A DNA stretch of 64,000 nt. It comes from Gonocerus acuteangulatus. Lineage: Eukaryota; Arthropoda; Insecta; Hemiptera; Coreidae. This document shows positions 33,583 through 45,640 of the stretch, piece by piece (the first letter of the stretch is position 1; the number at the start of each line of letters is the position of its first letter). Position numbers and translations under genes: made by a program. A model generated the notes under the pieces. That model saw only the letters and a list, made by a program, of their open reading frames with translations, was not told where the DNA came from and searched no databases. Location of the stretch: the NCBI GenBank assembly GCA_946811695.1, contig OX328124.1, forward strand, positions 60,637,749 to 60,701,748, in the 5' to 3' direction.

Positions 33583-36250
33583 GCCTTAAAAAGATTATTT
33601 TTTATCTTTAAGAGAATTTCAGATCTCTTCAGAATATTATATGCAGAATAATGGTTCGGGTTTACATTTTGTACAATTGGGCAACTAGATAATAAGAAAA
33701 TAAAGACCGTCAATAAATAATCTTGATACTCCGCTTTCATACTGCCAAAACCTTCCATATTTGAGAATATATAAAGTGTAAAAGAGTAGATGTTATTTCT
33801 TCATTTCATTCATGATTCTGTGTGATGAATAGACTAGAGAAAGTTCAAAAGGATCAACAGAGTACAAGGAATCTTCAAGACTTAGTATAATTTTAAATAG
33901 CATAATATTATTGGAAAATTTGATTGCAAGAAATCTCTAGGTATCTGAGCGGATAGGAAGTTTTACTAATATAAACAAAGAGACTGGTGGTCCAGTCTGG
34001 GTTAGGTTGGCCCTTTTCAGTGACTGATTCCCTTGTGTGAGATTCCTTTAGAAATGGTGGCAACCATACGATAATGCAGTAGTGCTCATAGCTAAAGATC
34101 CAATGGCAGTTAACACAACAAAACAAAGTAAAAGTGAAGGTATTTTTTTAAATTCTATAAAAAACAGGTAAGTGGTCCGATTTTAATGAAATTAGGTACA
34201 AAACTCTTTGTTCTAATATGAAAGACCAAGTTCGTTAACCAGCTGAACCTGTTCACCGGAAAAATGATTTTTGGGGCGAAATTTGCACGAAAGAAATCAT
34301 AGCGTCTACGTTTTCGCGTTAATATGTTGATTTACATTTCTTTTTCTTATATTTTTTTTTTAGCCTTCGTTTTGTAGCAGTTTTAAATTGATATTCCTGA
34401 TGTTGTATCAATCTTTTTTATTTTCTTTACATTTATTTTGTCTATTAATGTCTGGCTTGCGAATGTTCTTGAAAATTGAAAGTCTAATCTCCTTTATAGT
34501 GGAGACAAAGGATAAGACGTCGAAAAATGTTGGGCATTATAATTTAATTCCCGCACCTCTAATTTAATTTGAAAATAAACATTTTTTTCTTCTCCTTTTT
34601 TTACAGAAATACCCATTATCTCAATCTTGTAGATTCATTCCGTGTTTATTACGACGAAATCTTTTCTTATGAAGTATGCCTTTTTTCCTTTAAAAATTCA
34701 ATGCCTTTTTTGATTGTTTGAAATCATCATAAAACTCTATAACGTATCATAATAAAGGCACGATGAAAAATAATCCGTCACTGACCAATTTCAATAATTA
34801 ATTAATAATGCCTGATTTATTATGTGTTAATACATTTACTACATTACTCAAAATTAGAGATGCGGGTATTAAACAAATAATATCTTTCATTTTAATTAGT
34901 CTTCAAGTTTAATGTGCGATAAGATATATCTAGGAGAGAAATTACTCATGAAGTAGCCATTGTTAGCGAGAGCTTTTGCCCTTTGGTATTCGTGACCTAA
35001 ACCCTTTCACCGGTAAGCCTTTAAACATTCAAGTCAACTCATTACTCTACTCAAATACCATAAGACCGCAATCGAAGGCTAGCTGGGAAAAGGAGTCAGC
35101 TGACCCGAGCAGACCTGAGACCAAGTCTTTGCCTCGTTAGATTTACGACTGAAGACCCGTGTCAGGGGGACAAGGTGTGCAGTCCCTGTTGTGACCGGTC
35201 AGTGCGGCACCTTTGACCTGACCACCCGCTGCACGCTCACATATCACAACACAGGACGACAAACACAAAACACGGCCAGGCCGCCTGCTAATAATGGACA
35301 GAGAAGTACAATACCAGCCCTGGGCCACTCCACGGTGACACGGGTTTAAAGTCAAACCGCATTCTAAGACGGTGTCTAACTCTGAATGCCTTGTTAGGAC
35401 TGGAACGAATGTTATCGTCAAAGACGTTTGACAACGGAAGGGAATTAAGTTTCCCTGCATCTGCCTGTACGGTGTGTCAGCTTAAATCCTTTTTACTTGG
35501 GTTAGGGTTCCTTTAAGGAATGCATTTCCGGAATCCAGAGGTACCTATACCAAAAAGCCAAAATATTGTAGCAACATTATGTTTTAATTTAAGGTAGTAA
35601 TGAAACTAGTAGCCAATGAAATCATAATTTAAAAGTACAAAAGGAATCATGAAATTAATATGTTAAAAGATTCATGTATCTAGTTTATTATTCCAGCATA
35701 AACCTAAAGTATTACTATCCTTAAAAGCAAAGAAGAAAAACATGGTCGAAGTAGTTTAAGTGGGAAATAAAGTTAATGGAAACAAAATTCTAAGTAGAAG
35801 AGATGGTTGGAAATTTTATTGTTGTTTACCTTTCACTGATGATACAACCTTTGAATTTCTGAAAATGTCTTGGAATATTCATCCAACCGACGATTCATCT
35901 CCTAGGCTCCGAAATGACTCCCTTGATCCGAAACTTTACTTATTAGTCCAGTCATCTATGACAAAAAAAAAAAAAAAAAAAAGCCAAAGCTCCCAAAGAA
36001 CCATTTAGTGTGAAACCAATTTGTCGGCTTCCCAAGACCTGTGCTAACAGCGTACTACTCGAAAAACTTTATAAATCTCGGACGTTTTATTGTTTTTTGC
36101 TTATAATTCCTAAACCTTGCATCCTACAACAATTTGTATTGTTTGCTTTTTAAAAGTAGATACAATTTACAGACGTTTGGCGCTAGAACGCGTTTTACTC
36201 TTTTATTTTGATTTAACAATTGAATTGATTATTTAAAACTATAATTAAAT
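33583..36250. other. unannotated stretch including a GC-richer segment at about 35050-35470
   Basis: Most is AT-rich. The 35.05-35.47 kb part has a near-balanced composition and a minus-strand open frame of ~105 codons (35143-35460) rich in Cys, Arg and Ser, without a domain I recognise. It may be unique sequence or an unknown repeat. Around 34170-34300 a GGTCCGATTTTAATGAAATT block resembles a common arthropod interspersed repeat style. Confidence 0.4.
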
Positions 36251-36257
36251 AAAAAGA

Positions 36258-36512
36258 CATGGAGTTGTTGGGATTTAGCTAAGAATGACAATCACATTTT
36301 CGTAAAAATCTATATTTGGAACGTTTCGGCTACCTAGGGGTTGGAGGAAGACCAAAGATTTAAGTGTCTGCTTACTTTGGTCTTCCTCCCTTAAGCATTC
36401 ATTGCTGAAGAAGGCTGACAAAGAGCATGCAGAAACGTTCCAAATATAGATTTTTATGAAATTTAATTGTTACTGTCTACCAAAATCCAACTACTCCCTA
36501 ATTTCGTATCAC
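36258..36512. repeat. foldback copy of the hammerhead-like family with short spacer
   Basis: The left arm (GTTGGGATTTAGCTAAGAAT, AAAATCTATATTTGGAACGT, TTCGGCTACC) is inverted relative to the right arm (GCTGAAGAAGGCTGACAAAG, GAAACGTTCCAAATATAG, AAATCCAACTACTCCC). Inner GGAGGAAGACCAAAG and CTTTGGTCTTCCTCC also pair. It resembles the 3.2-3.9 kb element but with the spacer largely missing. Confidence 0.75.
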
Positions 36513-38825
36513 CTCGTCGGGTGACTGCACCTCATTAAAAATAAATAAGTACTCATTTCCACTTTAGCCAATTTAGTTGCATTTCAGCATACACATTTCT
36601 AATTACTTTGAAATATAAAATCGGGATTTTCTTTGTTGGCAAACAAAATTATACCCGGTTTTAGGTATAAATTTACATTTTGGCTTGGAGAGAGCGTTAC
36701 AATAAGCCCCAACATTTAAGAGAATATTTTTTTTTTTTAATTCGGCAAGTAATCTCTTACATTAGCCCAATATATTGAACAGTGAGTTTTTAGTTTCGAA
36801 ATGGAAATGTCGGTTGTAATTCGATTTTTATTATATTATAAAACAGGCATATTATAACAGGCAGGTTTTTCTTAATATAATAAAAATTTGAAAATATAGT
36901 CTCTGGCGGTGAATACCTTCCTGTATAATATATAGTGGTTTAATGAATAATTGGTGTATTCCTGTTGTATCCTTCAGTTTTCACATTGCTATTCACCCTT
37001 TAGCTATACTATAAGCCGTTAAGCAGCCTTCTCCCTGGGTATAACCCCATCCGAGTGTCTGCTAAATTGCAGTAAATTGCTGTAAAACCATTCCAGAAGC
37101 AAGAAAGCACTAATCACTTCATAAATCACTGCTACTTGTTAGTGACGGCTCGGTTCCTGGTCTCCTTGCTACGGCTTCCAGGCTGCGTTAACCTCCTGAA
37201 TTAGCTATACCGCATAATCCCCTAGACACGGTCTTTGTTCTCTCCGCTATTGCATCTCTGAGAAAACCTTTCAAGCGCTGTTTTACTGGAGTGTAATTAT
37301 TGCGTACTTTCGTGAAGAGCAATTTGTTAAACGACGCTCTCATAATGCCTAGTGCTTCCAATTCTAAAAATAATCTTTTACTTAAGCTATAACTTCTCAG
37401 AGTGAGTTCATGTGCGACTTATGGGATTTAAACAAACTTCTCAGTTAAATTCATACCACTACATCATCGATTTAAGACTATTTCGATTGTATATCCATTT
37501 TTCTTTGAAATTTAAGAAACATTTTCTGTACACCCACATTTTTTAAGAAACATTTTAACTTAGGTTGACAAATTTTTGCACGATAAAATATTCTGTCTCA
37601 ATTAGGTTTCAGAACTTGCTTAATAGGAATTATATTTATCTGTTTCGTGATGGGAGAGTCTTGACCATGCCGAATTGCCGCTGGGGAAATGGTTCCAATC
37701 CTCCCAGCGATAGATGATCAGAGATGAGCACGAAAAAAATATATGAAACCTGAATGTGGTCTCCCTAAAAATGATAATTTGTTTGTTAATCTTCTTTATA
37801 ATTTTTACTCACTCTCATAGCTTATTGAATGCATAAGACGCATTTATTTGCTAATTAGTGTCTAGCAAACCCGTAGCAGCAATGACCATGATAAGCTCAC
37901 TCATATCATGAATCCCTACTTTTGGTCACAAAGTGTGCATGTCTATATAAACGTGGGTAATAAGCAGGAAAATACGTGCGATCAATATTACATTCTGGCA
38001 GGTATTATAAATGTGTTATATTTGATATTATTGCGGGTTTCGTTTCGAGCGGTGGTATTTTTAGCGTCATGTTTTGCAGGAATCATATTCTGCTTCGTCA
38101 GGCTGGTCTCCATTATTTCAATATCGCTTTATCTGAGAAAGATCAATGCTTTCTGGCGTTAGCGATGGTGGTGTTTTCTGGAAGAGTGTTCTTCTAAATT
38201 ATCAACAAATACCTTGTGAGAAATTTCTCACAGACTCTAGTACTTTTATTAACACATTTAACCTACAAGCTATCTGGTCCCTAAGGGTCTGCATCTACAT
38301 ATGCATTTCTTTAGGACCAATTACGAGAATTTTTAATCTGATGACATTGGGAATATGATATGATATTACTTAGCTGCATCATTACGGTTGATAATGAGAT
38401 GTATTCAGCAGGAGATGAGCAGGAATCTGGAGCCAAGCAGTCAGCGAGGACTTGAATTCTAAGTTGTTTGGATTGTTTCTAAAAGCTTTCCAAGAAAATC
38501 TGGATAGTAGATCTTGTAAAAAGTTCTTTATAACTCTAAGAGAAGCAGTTCACTAATGAGATCGACCAAGGCTGGATTCCATGCGTTCCCCTATAATCAT
38601 TACTTCATTACCTTCCACCTCTCCGTGCATTCCTAGATGCTTTCTACCAACTCCTTCCTATTGTTCTACAGTCCTGCGTTCTAGAAACGCCAGATAATAT
38701 ACTCCTGTAGACAGTTTTTGGTTTTGGCTCAAAATGGTAAAGACTAATTCCAATATGATCTCAAGATGAGGGACTGAAAAAAAAAAAAAAAATACTTTGG
38801 AACTAGTTATGATCTCATGATTTCA
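36513..38825. other. largely unannotated stretch
   Basis: No supported gene. A short segment at about 38065-38115 (TTTTGCAGGAATCATATTCT, GCTTCGTCAGGC) resembles the block at 39089-39120 next to the Penelope-like ORF, so it is probably another 3'-flank fragment of that element. Open frames at 37908-38162 and 37976-38197 have no motifs. Confidence 0.4.
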
Positions 38826-38940
38826 ATATCCTCCATAGGGAGAAAACCGCTAGTGACGTTTTCCTATCGAAGGTATCCGGAAGTACCGACTACAAAATTT
38901 CATGTTTTAGAACTCATAGATCGCGAAAATAGCGGTGGTT

Positions 38941-39015
<75 letters not shown>

Positions 39016-39168
39016 TTTGAGGTTTCTTCGCCGGGGAGAATTATTTGTGTTAGTACGTCATTCTCCAGCGGTCGATTTATTTGCGTAATATTTCGCAGAA
39101 ATCACATTCTCCTTCTTCAGACGGTCCATGCCTTTAAATTTGTTTATACTTGTTATTTTATAATAACC
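38826..39168 (-). repeat. 3' flank of the Penelope-like element, with (TA)n
   Basis: It follows the stop of the Penelope-like ORF on the minus strand. It contains CTGAAGAAGGAGAATGTGAT then TTCTGCGAAAT (minus; plus 39088-39120), a CTGAAGA...GCGAAA layout like the other hammerhead-like repeats. A (TA)n tract lies at 38944-39011. The part at 38826-38942 recurs at 50218-50334 (TCATAGGGAGAAAA, ACGTTTTCC/ACGTGTTCC, CCGACTA, CATAGATC), supporting a dispersed 3' region. Confidence 0.6.
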
Positions 39169-39170
39169 TA

Positions 39171-39715
39171 TATATTCGATTGATTATTTTGACATATGGC
39201 AACTTTGAGATGTACATTGTTGTACCGAGGCCTGTCGAAACAGCGTAGAGCTGATGGAATTGCTTTGAGACTGTTGTACGTCTTGCTGCTTTGCGCTTGC
39301 TTGTATTTTCCTCCAATAGTTCTGAGAACGGGTTTCCATGTAGGGTGTAGGATGGCACCTTCATCTCTGTTCAGAGTCTTAGGTTGTTTGAATATTTCGA
39401 CGGCCTCTCTGACTAGCCTTCTTTGACGATTGTCATCTTTGGCTAGGACTCTGGCCTCGTCAAAAAGCATTTGCCCGGGACATTCTTCACCTTGTCTTGC
39501 TACAGCAGACGTTGTTGCGCGTCTCAGGCGGTAGTCAGCGCAATGTTGGCCTATTCTAGTGGCTACTTTCTTCACAATCTGTCCTACGTAGACTGTCCCA
39601 CAGTCGCACGGAAGAAGGTAAATAATAACGAAGGGCCGATCCGCCGAGCCAGTCGCCTATTTTATCCAAAGGTCGAAAAGCGACGTCTACTCCTCGATTT
39701 ATGAACAGTCTGCCT
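39171..39715 (-). pseudogene. Penelope-like element: GIY-YIG endonuclease C-terminal region
   Basis: Minus strand. An upstream segment (about 39715-39625) reads KIGRLFINRGVDVAFRPLDK. A frame change leads to PCDCGTVYVGQIVKKVATRI, the PC-x-CG...VY-G-Q block typical of Penelope GIY-YIG domains. Then come QHCADYRLR, FDEARVLAKDDNRQRRLVRE and LNRDEGAILHPTWKP. Penelope-like elements are retroelements whose reverse transcriptase is followed by this nuclease. The reverse transcriptase is absent here. The short gap and frame change before PCDCG mark decay. The segment after 39300 to the stop is less conserved. Confidence 0.85.
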
Positions 39716-39737
39716 ATCTTCGCACTTATCTTTCATA

Positions 39738-39739
39738 CA

Positions 39740-39804
<65 letters not shown>
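39738..39804. repeat. (TA)n microsatellite, left flank of the mariner
   Basis: A long pure TA tract that ends immediately before the mariner terminal repeat. Mariners integrate at TA dinucleotides, so a TA array is a permissive target. Confidence 0.95.
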
Positions 39805-39809
<5 letters not shown>

Positions 39810-39810
39810 T

Positions 39811-40693
39811 ACGTGGTTTGTCCGGAAAATACGTATAAAAAATTCGGGGCGTCCTGTCAAGGCGTTGTGGAGAGGCCCCCGGTGGTTTCCTCTCTCTATG
39901 CAATCCACTCAATGCTCAGTTCAAGCCGCTCTGCGAGCTAGGAGCCGCGAGTTAAGTAGGACTTATGTGTGCTTGTTGAAAGTAACCCCCATTTTCACCT
40001 GCCGTCGGCATGAAGCTCTGTCTGATTGAGGAACAGCACATCAAGCTAGGTAAGAATGGTCGTGAGATTTTTTAGAGTTTGCAAGAAGATTACGGAGACA
40101 ATTCTCTGAAGGAACCAACCGTCAACAAGTGGTTGAAAAGGTTTCAGGAACACCGAGAAGATGTGAAAACAATGTTGATTGTTTTCTTTGATTCTCAACG
40201 CGTTGTTCACCAGGAATTTGTCCCTCCCGGCCAGACTGTGAACGGGCATTTTTATGTTGAAGTTCTGAGTCGCCTCAGAGCTCGTGTGGATTTGGCACAA
40301 GGGGCAAGTGGATCCTTCATCACGACAACGCGCCTGCTCACAAGTCTCTCGTTGTGCGTGAGTTTTTGGCTCAAAGCTCAATCACCGTAACAGAACACCC
40401 GCCTTATTCACCCGAGTTATCACCTTGAGACTTCTTCCTGGTCCCGAAATGCAAAATGGTCCTCCGGGGGCGGCACTAGAGGGATGTAGAAGCCATCAAG
40501 GCTGAAACGACACGGTATATTTAGAGCCTCACAACTGAAGACTTTCAGCGATCGTGTCAGCAGAGGAAACGGCGTTGGCAGAAGTGCATCTTGTCTCAGG
40601 GGGAGTACTTTGGAGGAGACCATATTGAAATACCTAAATATTTGTAAAATAAAGTTATTATTCCAATTTTATACGTATTTTCCGGACAAACGT
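39811..40693 (+). mobile_element. mariner-family transposon, internally deleted, inserted in a (TA)n array
   Basis: The left end GGTTTGTCCGGAAAATACGT (39814-39833) and the reverse complement of the right end (GTTTGTCCGGAAAATACGTA, about 40673-40692) are terminal inverted repeats. The remnant is ~880 bp. Mariners are usually ~1.3 kb, so roughly 400 bp is missing, which agrees with a gap in the transposase between the helix-turn-helix region and the MLIVFFD block. Confidence 0.92.
40010..40650 (+). pseudogene. mariner transposase pseudogene
   Basis: ATG at 40010 starts MKLCLIEEQHIKLGKNGREI, then a TAG at 40073-40075, then EPTVNKWLKRFQEHREDVK of the DNA-binding region. The protein then jumps to TMLIVFFDSQRVVHQEFVPP, so the central part carrying the first catalytic Asp is deleted. 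After a frameshift comes HHDNAPAH with the second Asp, PPYSPELSP, a TGA at 40426-40428 where Cys is expected, and DFF with the third Asp. Later WQKCILSQGEYFGGDHIEIP is the usual C-terminus. At least two stops, one frameshift and one deletion: inactive. Confidence 0.9.
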
Positions 40694-40697
40694 CCAA

Positions 40698-40699
40698 AC

Positions 40700-40750
<51 letters not shown>
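40698..40750. repeat. (TA)n microsatellite, right flank of the mariner
   Basis: A pure TA tract on the far side of the mariner; with 39738-39804 it probably represents one original array split by insertion. Confidence 0.95.
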
Positions 40751-40753
<3 letters not shown>

Positions 40754-41094
40754 GCCTCTATGAGATTAGGTACAAAAGTAGTTTATGAAAAACAAAATGT
40801 CAATTTCACTAACTAGCAGAGTCCGCATGGTTTTTAACGTATAGCTTGCGGATTTGCATAATTCGATTTCGAGGAAAACGTTTTAAGGACGTGGAGAATC
40901 AAGTGAGACCATTCCCAAGACCACATCTATAACCGATGTCAAGTAAACTGGACATAAAAATCTAGGGATTTTTAAAAAAGTAATAGATTTCCTATAAAAA
41001 ACGTTCTTATGCAAATTAGATAGAGCTATCTCGTTGGGAGAAATCTGTGCTTGAAGGGAGCAATATCCGCTTAGGATACTGTCAGTTTCCTGTT

Positions 41095-41290
41095 TGGTCA
41101 CCTACGATTTTGCTTCTCTTTGAGATTTCATTTTAAATGTACCTAAACAAGTGTTAACATTTTTCACAAAACCTATTCTAGCGCTTTTCAAATGGATCTA
41201 GGGATAAGAACGTGAACGTCCTGAAATGACTTGATTCCTGCGAGTTGGACTTATTCCCATTGAAAGACTTTTTCCATGTCTTAACTTCTA
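41095..41290 (+). repeat. family A terminal copy
   Basis: TTTTGCTTCTCTTTGAGATTTC, GCGCTTTTCAAATGGATCTA, GGGATAAGAACGTGAACG and GATTCCTGCGAGTTGGACTT appear in the same order as in 52630-52830 and around the SINE at 27.8-28.1 kb. Confidence 0.6.
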
Positions 41291-41384
41291 CAGTTTGGCA
41301 GAGATCTGGTTTTCTTCATTTTTAAAAAGATATATTTAACAAGAAGTCAATAAATTGTAAACTTTTATCAAGGCCACCTGACTG

Positions 41385-41540
41385 GAATATTTGGTCTTCT
41401 TCCATCCCCTAGGCATTCATTTCTGAGAAACGCTGTCAAAGAGAATGCCGAAACGTTCAAAATATAGCTTTTTCCATAAATGTGGCTGTTTTTCTTCGGC
41501 GAATCCCAACTATTCCCTGACTTCTTACCACCTCGACGGC
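41385..41540 (+). repeat. foldback/hammerhead-like family, single arm
   Basis: TGGTCTTCTTCCATCCCCTA, then TCTGAGAAACGCTGTCAAAG, GAATGCCGAAACGTTC, AAAATATAGC and CGAATCCCAACTATTCCCTG. It lies directly after a family A end, with no inverted partner nearby. Confidence 0.7.
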
Positions 41541-42566
41541 AAAACGATCTGCTTATTATTTTGAGATATTTAAAAACTCGAGAAACATCATCTGTTTTTT
41601 TTATTTAGAGGAAAATTCGTACCTACTTGATATGGAAGATAATCCGCAAGAGTTACAAAGACTTTTTGTGGGGCTAAAAATCATTGATTATTTAGATAGA
41701 CATTCAAGTTTACTAAAAAATACTCAAGCGTCCATTGGATCATAACTGTGTTAATAATAAATAAGAATGTAATAATGTGACAATTAAACATATTGAATTT
41801 AATTATCAATAATAATTGCAATAATCCATCTTCTATATTAGAACACATTAAAATTCAATTAACGTTTTCAATGAAAGGTTTATGGATTTTTTCTAATGAA
41901 TGAATGATATCTGTGAATTACAGTACCTTCTCTCGTTCATTAGTAATATCGTTCCGAGAAAAAACAGAAAACTCTCCTCCAACGACAAATCTTCCGCGAG
42001 GATGCTTGCACTTAAATATTAGGGCGTCTCTTTCCCTGGCAAAATGAACTTCTATATAAGGCAATTAACCATATATGTTATAATCCCATGAACAATTATT
42101 ATTAATTATTATTCTGAATTATTTTATTGAACGTTATAAACAAAACGCATAATATCCCTAATAATAATAATTTAATGAATTTTACAAGCCCTTGGTCACA
42201 TAAAAAGTGTCACTACTGTCATTACTCAACTATTGTAGCATCTGACAAAATACAAGAACTACTCCAAAATAATATTTACCAGCAGATCTGCTACAATTAA
42301 CCCTAACGAGACGGCAACACCCGCGACTTAGATGCCCGTGGAGCCTGTTTCACTCTCCTGGTTCCACAGGACGGCATTAAAATAGTTTAGCCTCCTCTGT
42401 TATTTATATTAATACACTTTCGTTATTTCTTCCTTTACAAAGTTGTCCTAAAAATTTTGTTATTACAGGCTTTGTACCAGACAATGGCAGACTTAAAAAC
42501 GTTTTTAAATTATGAGTTCATTTCTTTTTTTAATTTTTGAAATTATTTTTCTTTTAAAAATTATAA

Positions 42567-42660
42567 CAATTCAAATACCTCGGTGTTGGTATAATATCTA
42601 GAGAAGATGATCTATATGTATACACCAACTGCTGAAACAGAAATAAGGTCCTTCAGAGGG
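42567..42660 (+). pseudogene. possible tiny LINE reverse-transcriptase fragment
   Basis: One frame reads QFKYLGVGIISREDDLY and then ETEIRS, reminiscent of the F-KYLG-x-I-S...EI segment of RTE or other LINE reverse transcriptases. It is too short and diverged for certainty. No TSD was seen. Confidence 0.3.
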
Positions 42661-42739
42661 ATCCTAACTATCCACAGGGACCGGGTAGACGGGGGAAAGC
42701 CCCACTCAAGAGGCTCAAACTGTATTTTTAATTAATACA

Positions 42740-45555
42740 AGAGTGACTAGAACTTACAAAACCTAACGCTAGATATCGCAAAAAAGCTGTCACAAAAGTG
42801 ACTATCAGTCCACGGGGCATGCCGGATCAGTGGAAGTGGGTATTTTCTTAAAAACTTGAATTGAAGGATGAATATTTTTTTTGCAGCTTCAATTCTACAT
42901 CTTGTGTAGAATGATTCATTATAAAAGGTGAATGTGTATATAAACAAGAGATTCTATTCATTGGACAAGAATGCCATGACGAAGAGCGACACGAGAGCGT
43001 TTCGAATTTCACTTTGGCGTTTCGGACTGTCTAAATTACATTCCATTGCAGCGGCCTAATGTTTCTATCGGAGCAACCCTTCGAATAGCCCGTGCCTCGC
43101 CCTTCTGGGTGAAGCCAATCCATCTAATCATCCCTTCGTTATTATTCAAGAGGGATCAATTCATTACATGGATTGGAAGGTCATTTGATCTTCGAAAGCT
43201 GAGGAAGTATTACAAATGAATATTTCTGATTATGGCAAATAATTAAGATCCATGAATATGTCTTACTGCTCCGGGGTCATCTTCCGTTCAAGTTTACATC
43301 TTAATGGAAATTTGCGACATTTTGTCTTTGTTTCTTCTACCTTAATTGCTTTAAATGCGCATTATCTCATCACCACTTCCACTTGAGGCGACCCCTCTAT
43401 TCGCATCAAATACTGCATATTCCTCGTGCTCTTTGTCCTCTCGTTTACGTTGAAGAACTCCTCTTGAACGTTCACTCATGAAATGTCTGAATAACATTTA
43501 GACGAACACTGACTGGGAATATTTTCTAAAACGCCTTTTAAGTCTAGCTTACATCGTTTACAACAGATTTACTTAAAGTTTTAAATAGTGAATTCCATCC
43601 ACAGTTTCCCGCCAAACTGGTAATATTTACTGAAACACCTTTTCCGAACGCACAAAAGGTGAGTTGCTAACGTCGACTATAACTGATGTTCCGCCTCAGA
43701 TTCCTAAGAAACATAATTCCCGTTGCATTTTCACGTTACGTGTTGCGCAAACATTTGCTGACCACAAATATAAAACATATTCATGACAAAAGATTGTGGA
43801 TTTGTTTCTGAGTCAAATGGTAGCATAAATCGCACAAATAGATTTATAACAAAAGTAAGGACGAATTCGTTAATCAAAATCGAAATTCCAGATCTTGGCC
43901 AACATATACGTCGAGTATAATAATAATATTGATTTAAAAGAAAAGGACTATATAAACGAAAGTACAGGATTCCGTCCCTGTGACACACAGGGACGATGCT
44001 GGCTCTAAAAGATGAGTTGAATATCCTCAGCGACTGATACGCTATAAAAAGCCCCCTAGTTCAACAAGGATGCGTAGAAAGGGTGGAAACTATTAAATAG
44101 TGCCAGGAAAATTGCCAGAAATCGTCACGCGATAAAAAATAAAATCCATAAGTTTATCTTTCAAAGTTCAGCTCAGAGATTGGTCCATCTTCTTAGCTAA
44201 GTAGGTACCTAAGAGGAATAACACGACAATGTACAAAAGCCTTGTAATAGTTGAAGGCATCGTCCAAATCAGGAACAAAAAAAACTAATATATACCCTAT
44301 TGAAATTTGAGTGAGAACAGCAGATGTCCGGATGTTAATATGCTAATCCTTAGAATTACCAATGTCCTACTGGACAAGTATTTGTTCACAACTTTTTACT
44401 ACGACTTTTAATATTCAAGATAGATATTCTTTGATATTTTCTTAAATCGTAAATTTTGTTCTAAAGTAAAGACATGTTACACGATGAAAATAATCACTCT
44501 GATATATGTAAGTTATTTCTTTTGAAATGAACCTTGGATGCATCCTCTTGCCCGGAATTATGGGTAGCCAAAAGTCCGTTTTTTAAAAATACTTATGGAA
44601 AGTAGAATTATAAGGTAACATAACAAGAACATAAGAACATTGAACCAGCTACCAGCCCGTCGATAGCGACTACAAAACAGTTCATTATTGTACCGAAAGA
44701 TGTGATGTCAGAAGAACACAGGCCAAAAAAAAAAAAAAAAATCCTTTGTTCTCGGCTCGTGGGGTGGGCGGAGTACCACAAAAAATGGGTGCTTTTACCC
44801 CTGAGCTAAAATGGAGATAGGCCCAATGGCTGGGCCAGCCCCCACCACAGACCCAAATTATTATATCTGCCAGTTATAAACAAGTCATCTCCCAGCCCTC
44901 TCGTGCGACCCGAGATCCATGGATAGATAGACCAACAAACCCCTTATTAAAACATAATAAATTGATCGCCCACGCTTCATTAAAAACGAGCCAGTGTTTA
45001 TATCTCATTTTAAAAACAGGCTCTACAATACACAATAATATACAATGCAATTGAATGTCGTAAAGAAGTCATCGAGAGGGAGTGGGCAGGATCAGATAGG
45101 CCCACAAGAACATCTCGCGGGAGTTAAACATATGTTACTATACTCTGAATTATTATGGCAACTCAGCGTCTTATCTCAGGCAATTCGAAGCCTTTATTTT
45201 TCTTCAGTTCCCATTGTACGTCCCGTATCCCAGATCAAAAACTACACAATATGCGTCTCGACAAGACCAATTTGAAGATTCAAAGAAACTATTGGTAAAA
45301 TTGAGCTGATTGTTTCTTTTGATTGAGAGCTACTAGCTGATCCTACTAAATGTGCAAATAAGATTTATATGAGATGAACATAGCCGGTGAATGAAAAGAA
45401 TTCGACTAAGAGGAAACGTCAGAAAAGTCTTTATTTCCAACGTGCCCGAAGGGGTGGATAAAAACCACGTTAACTTTTTGGGGACCAGGGATGGAGTGTG
45501 GAAAACACTCTACCGTGATCCGAACACTTATCCATGGTACTGAAAAGTTATCGTA
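42740..45555. other. unannotated stretch
   Basis: No supported gene or clear repeat copy was seen. A short A run lies at 44727-44741. A small hairpin (GGCCCAATGGCTGGGCC) near 44821-44837 falls in a GC-richer patch. Confidence 0.4.
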
Positions 45556-45564
45556 GTTTTCTCC

Positions 45565-45640
45565 ATCACCTATCACCATTTATTGCTGAAGAAGGCTGTC
45601 AAAAAGCATGACGAAACGTTTAGTGGTAGATGTTTCTCAT
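45565..45640 (+). repeat. short fragment of the hammerhead-like family
   Basis: ATTGCTGAAGAAGGCTGTCA then AAAAGCATGACGAAACGTTT matches the core block of the other copies, but the flanking arm sequence is different. Confidence 0.55.

Noticed and set aside
35143..35460. 105-codon minus-strand frame in GC-richer DNA
   Set aside because: Cys/Arg/Ser-rich without domain or splice evidence; kept only as a note on composition.
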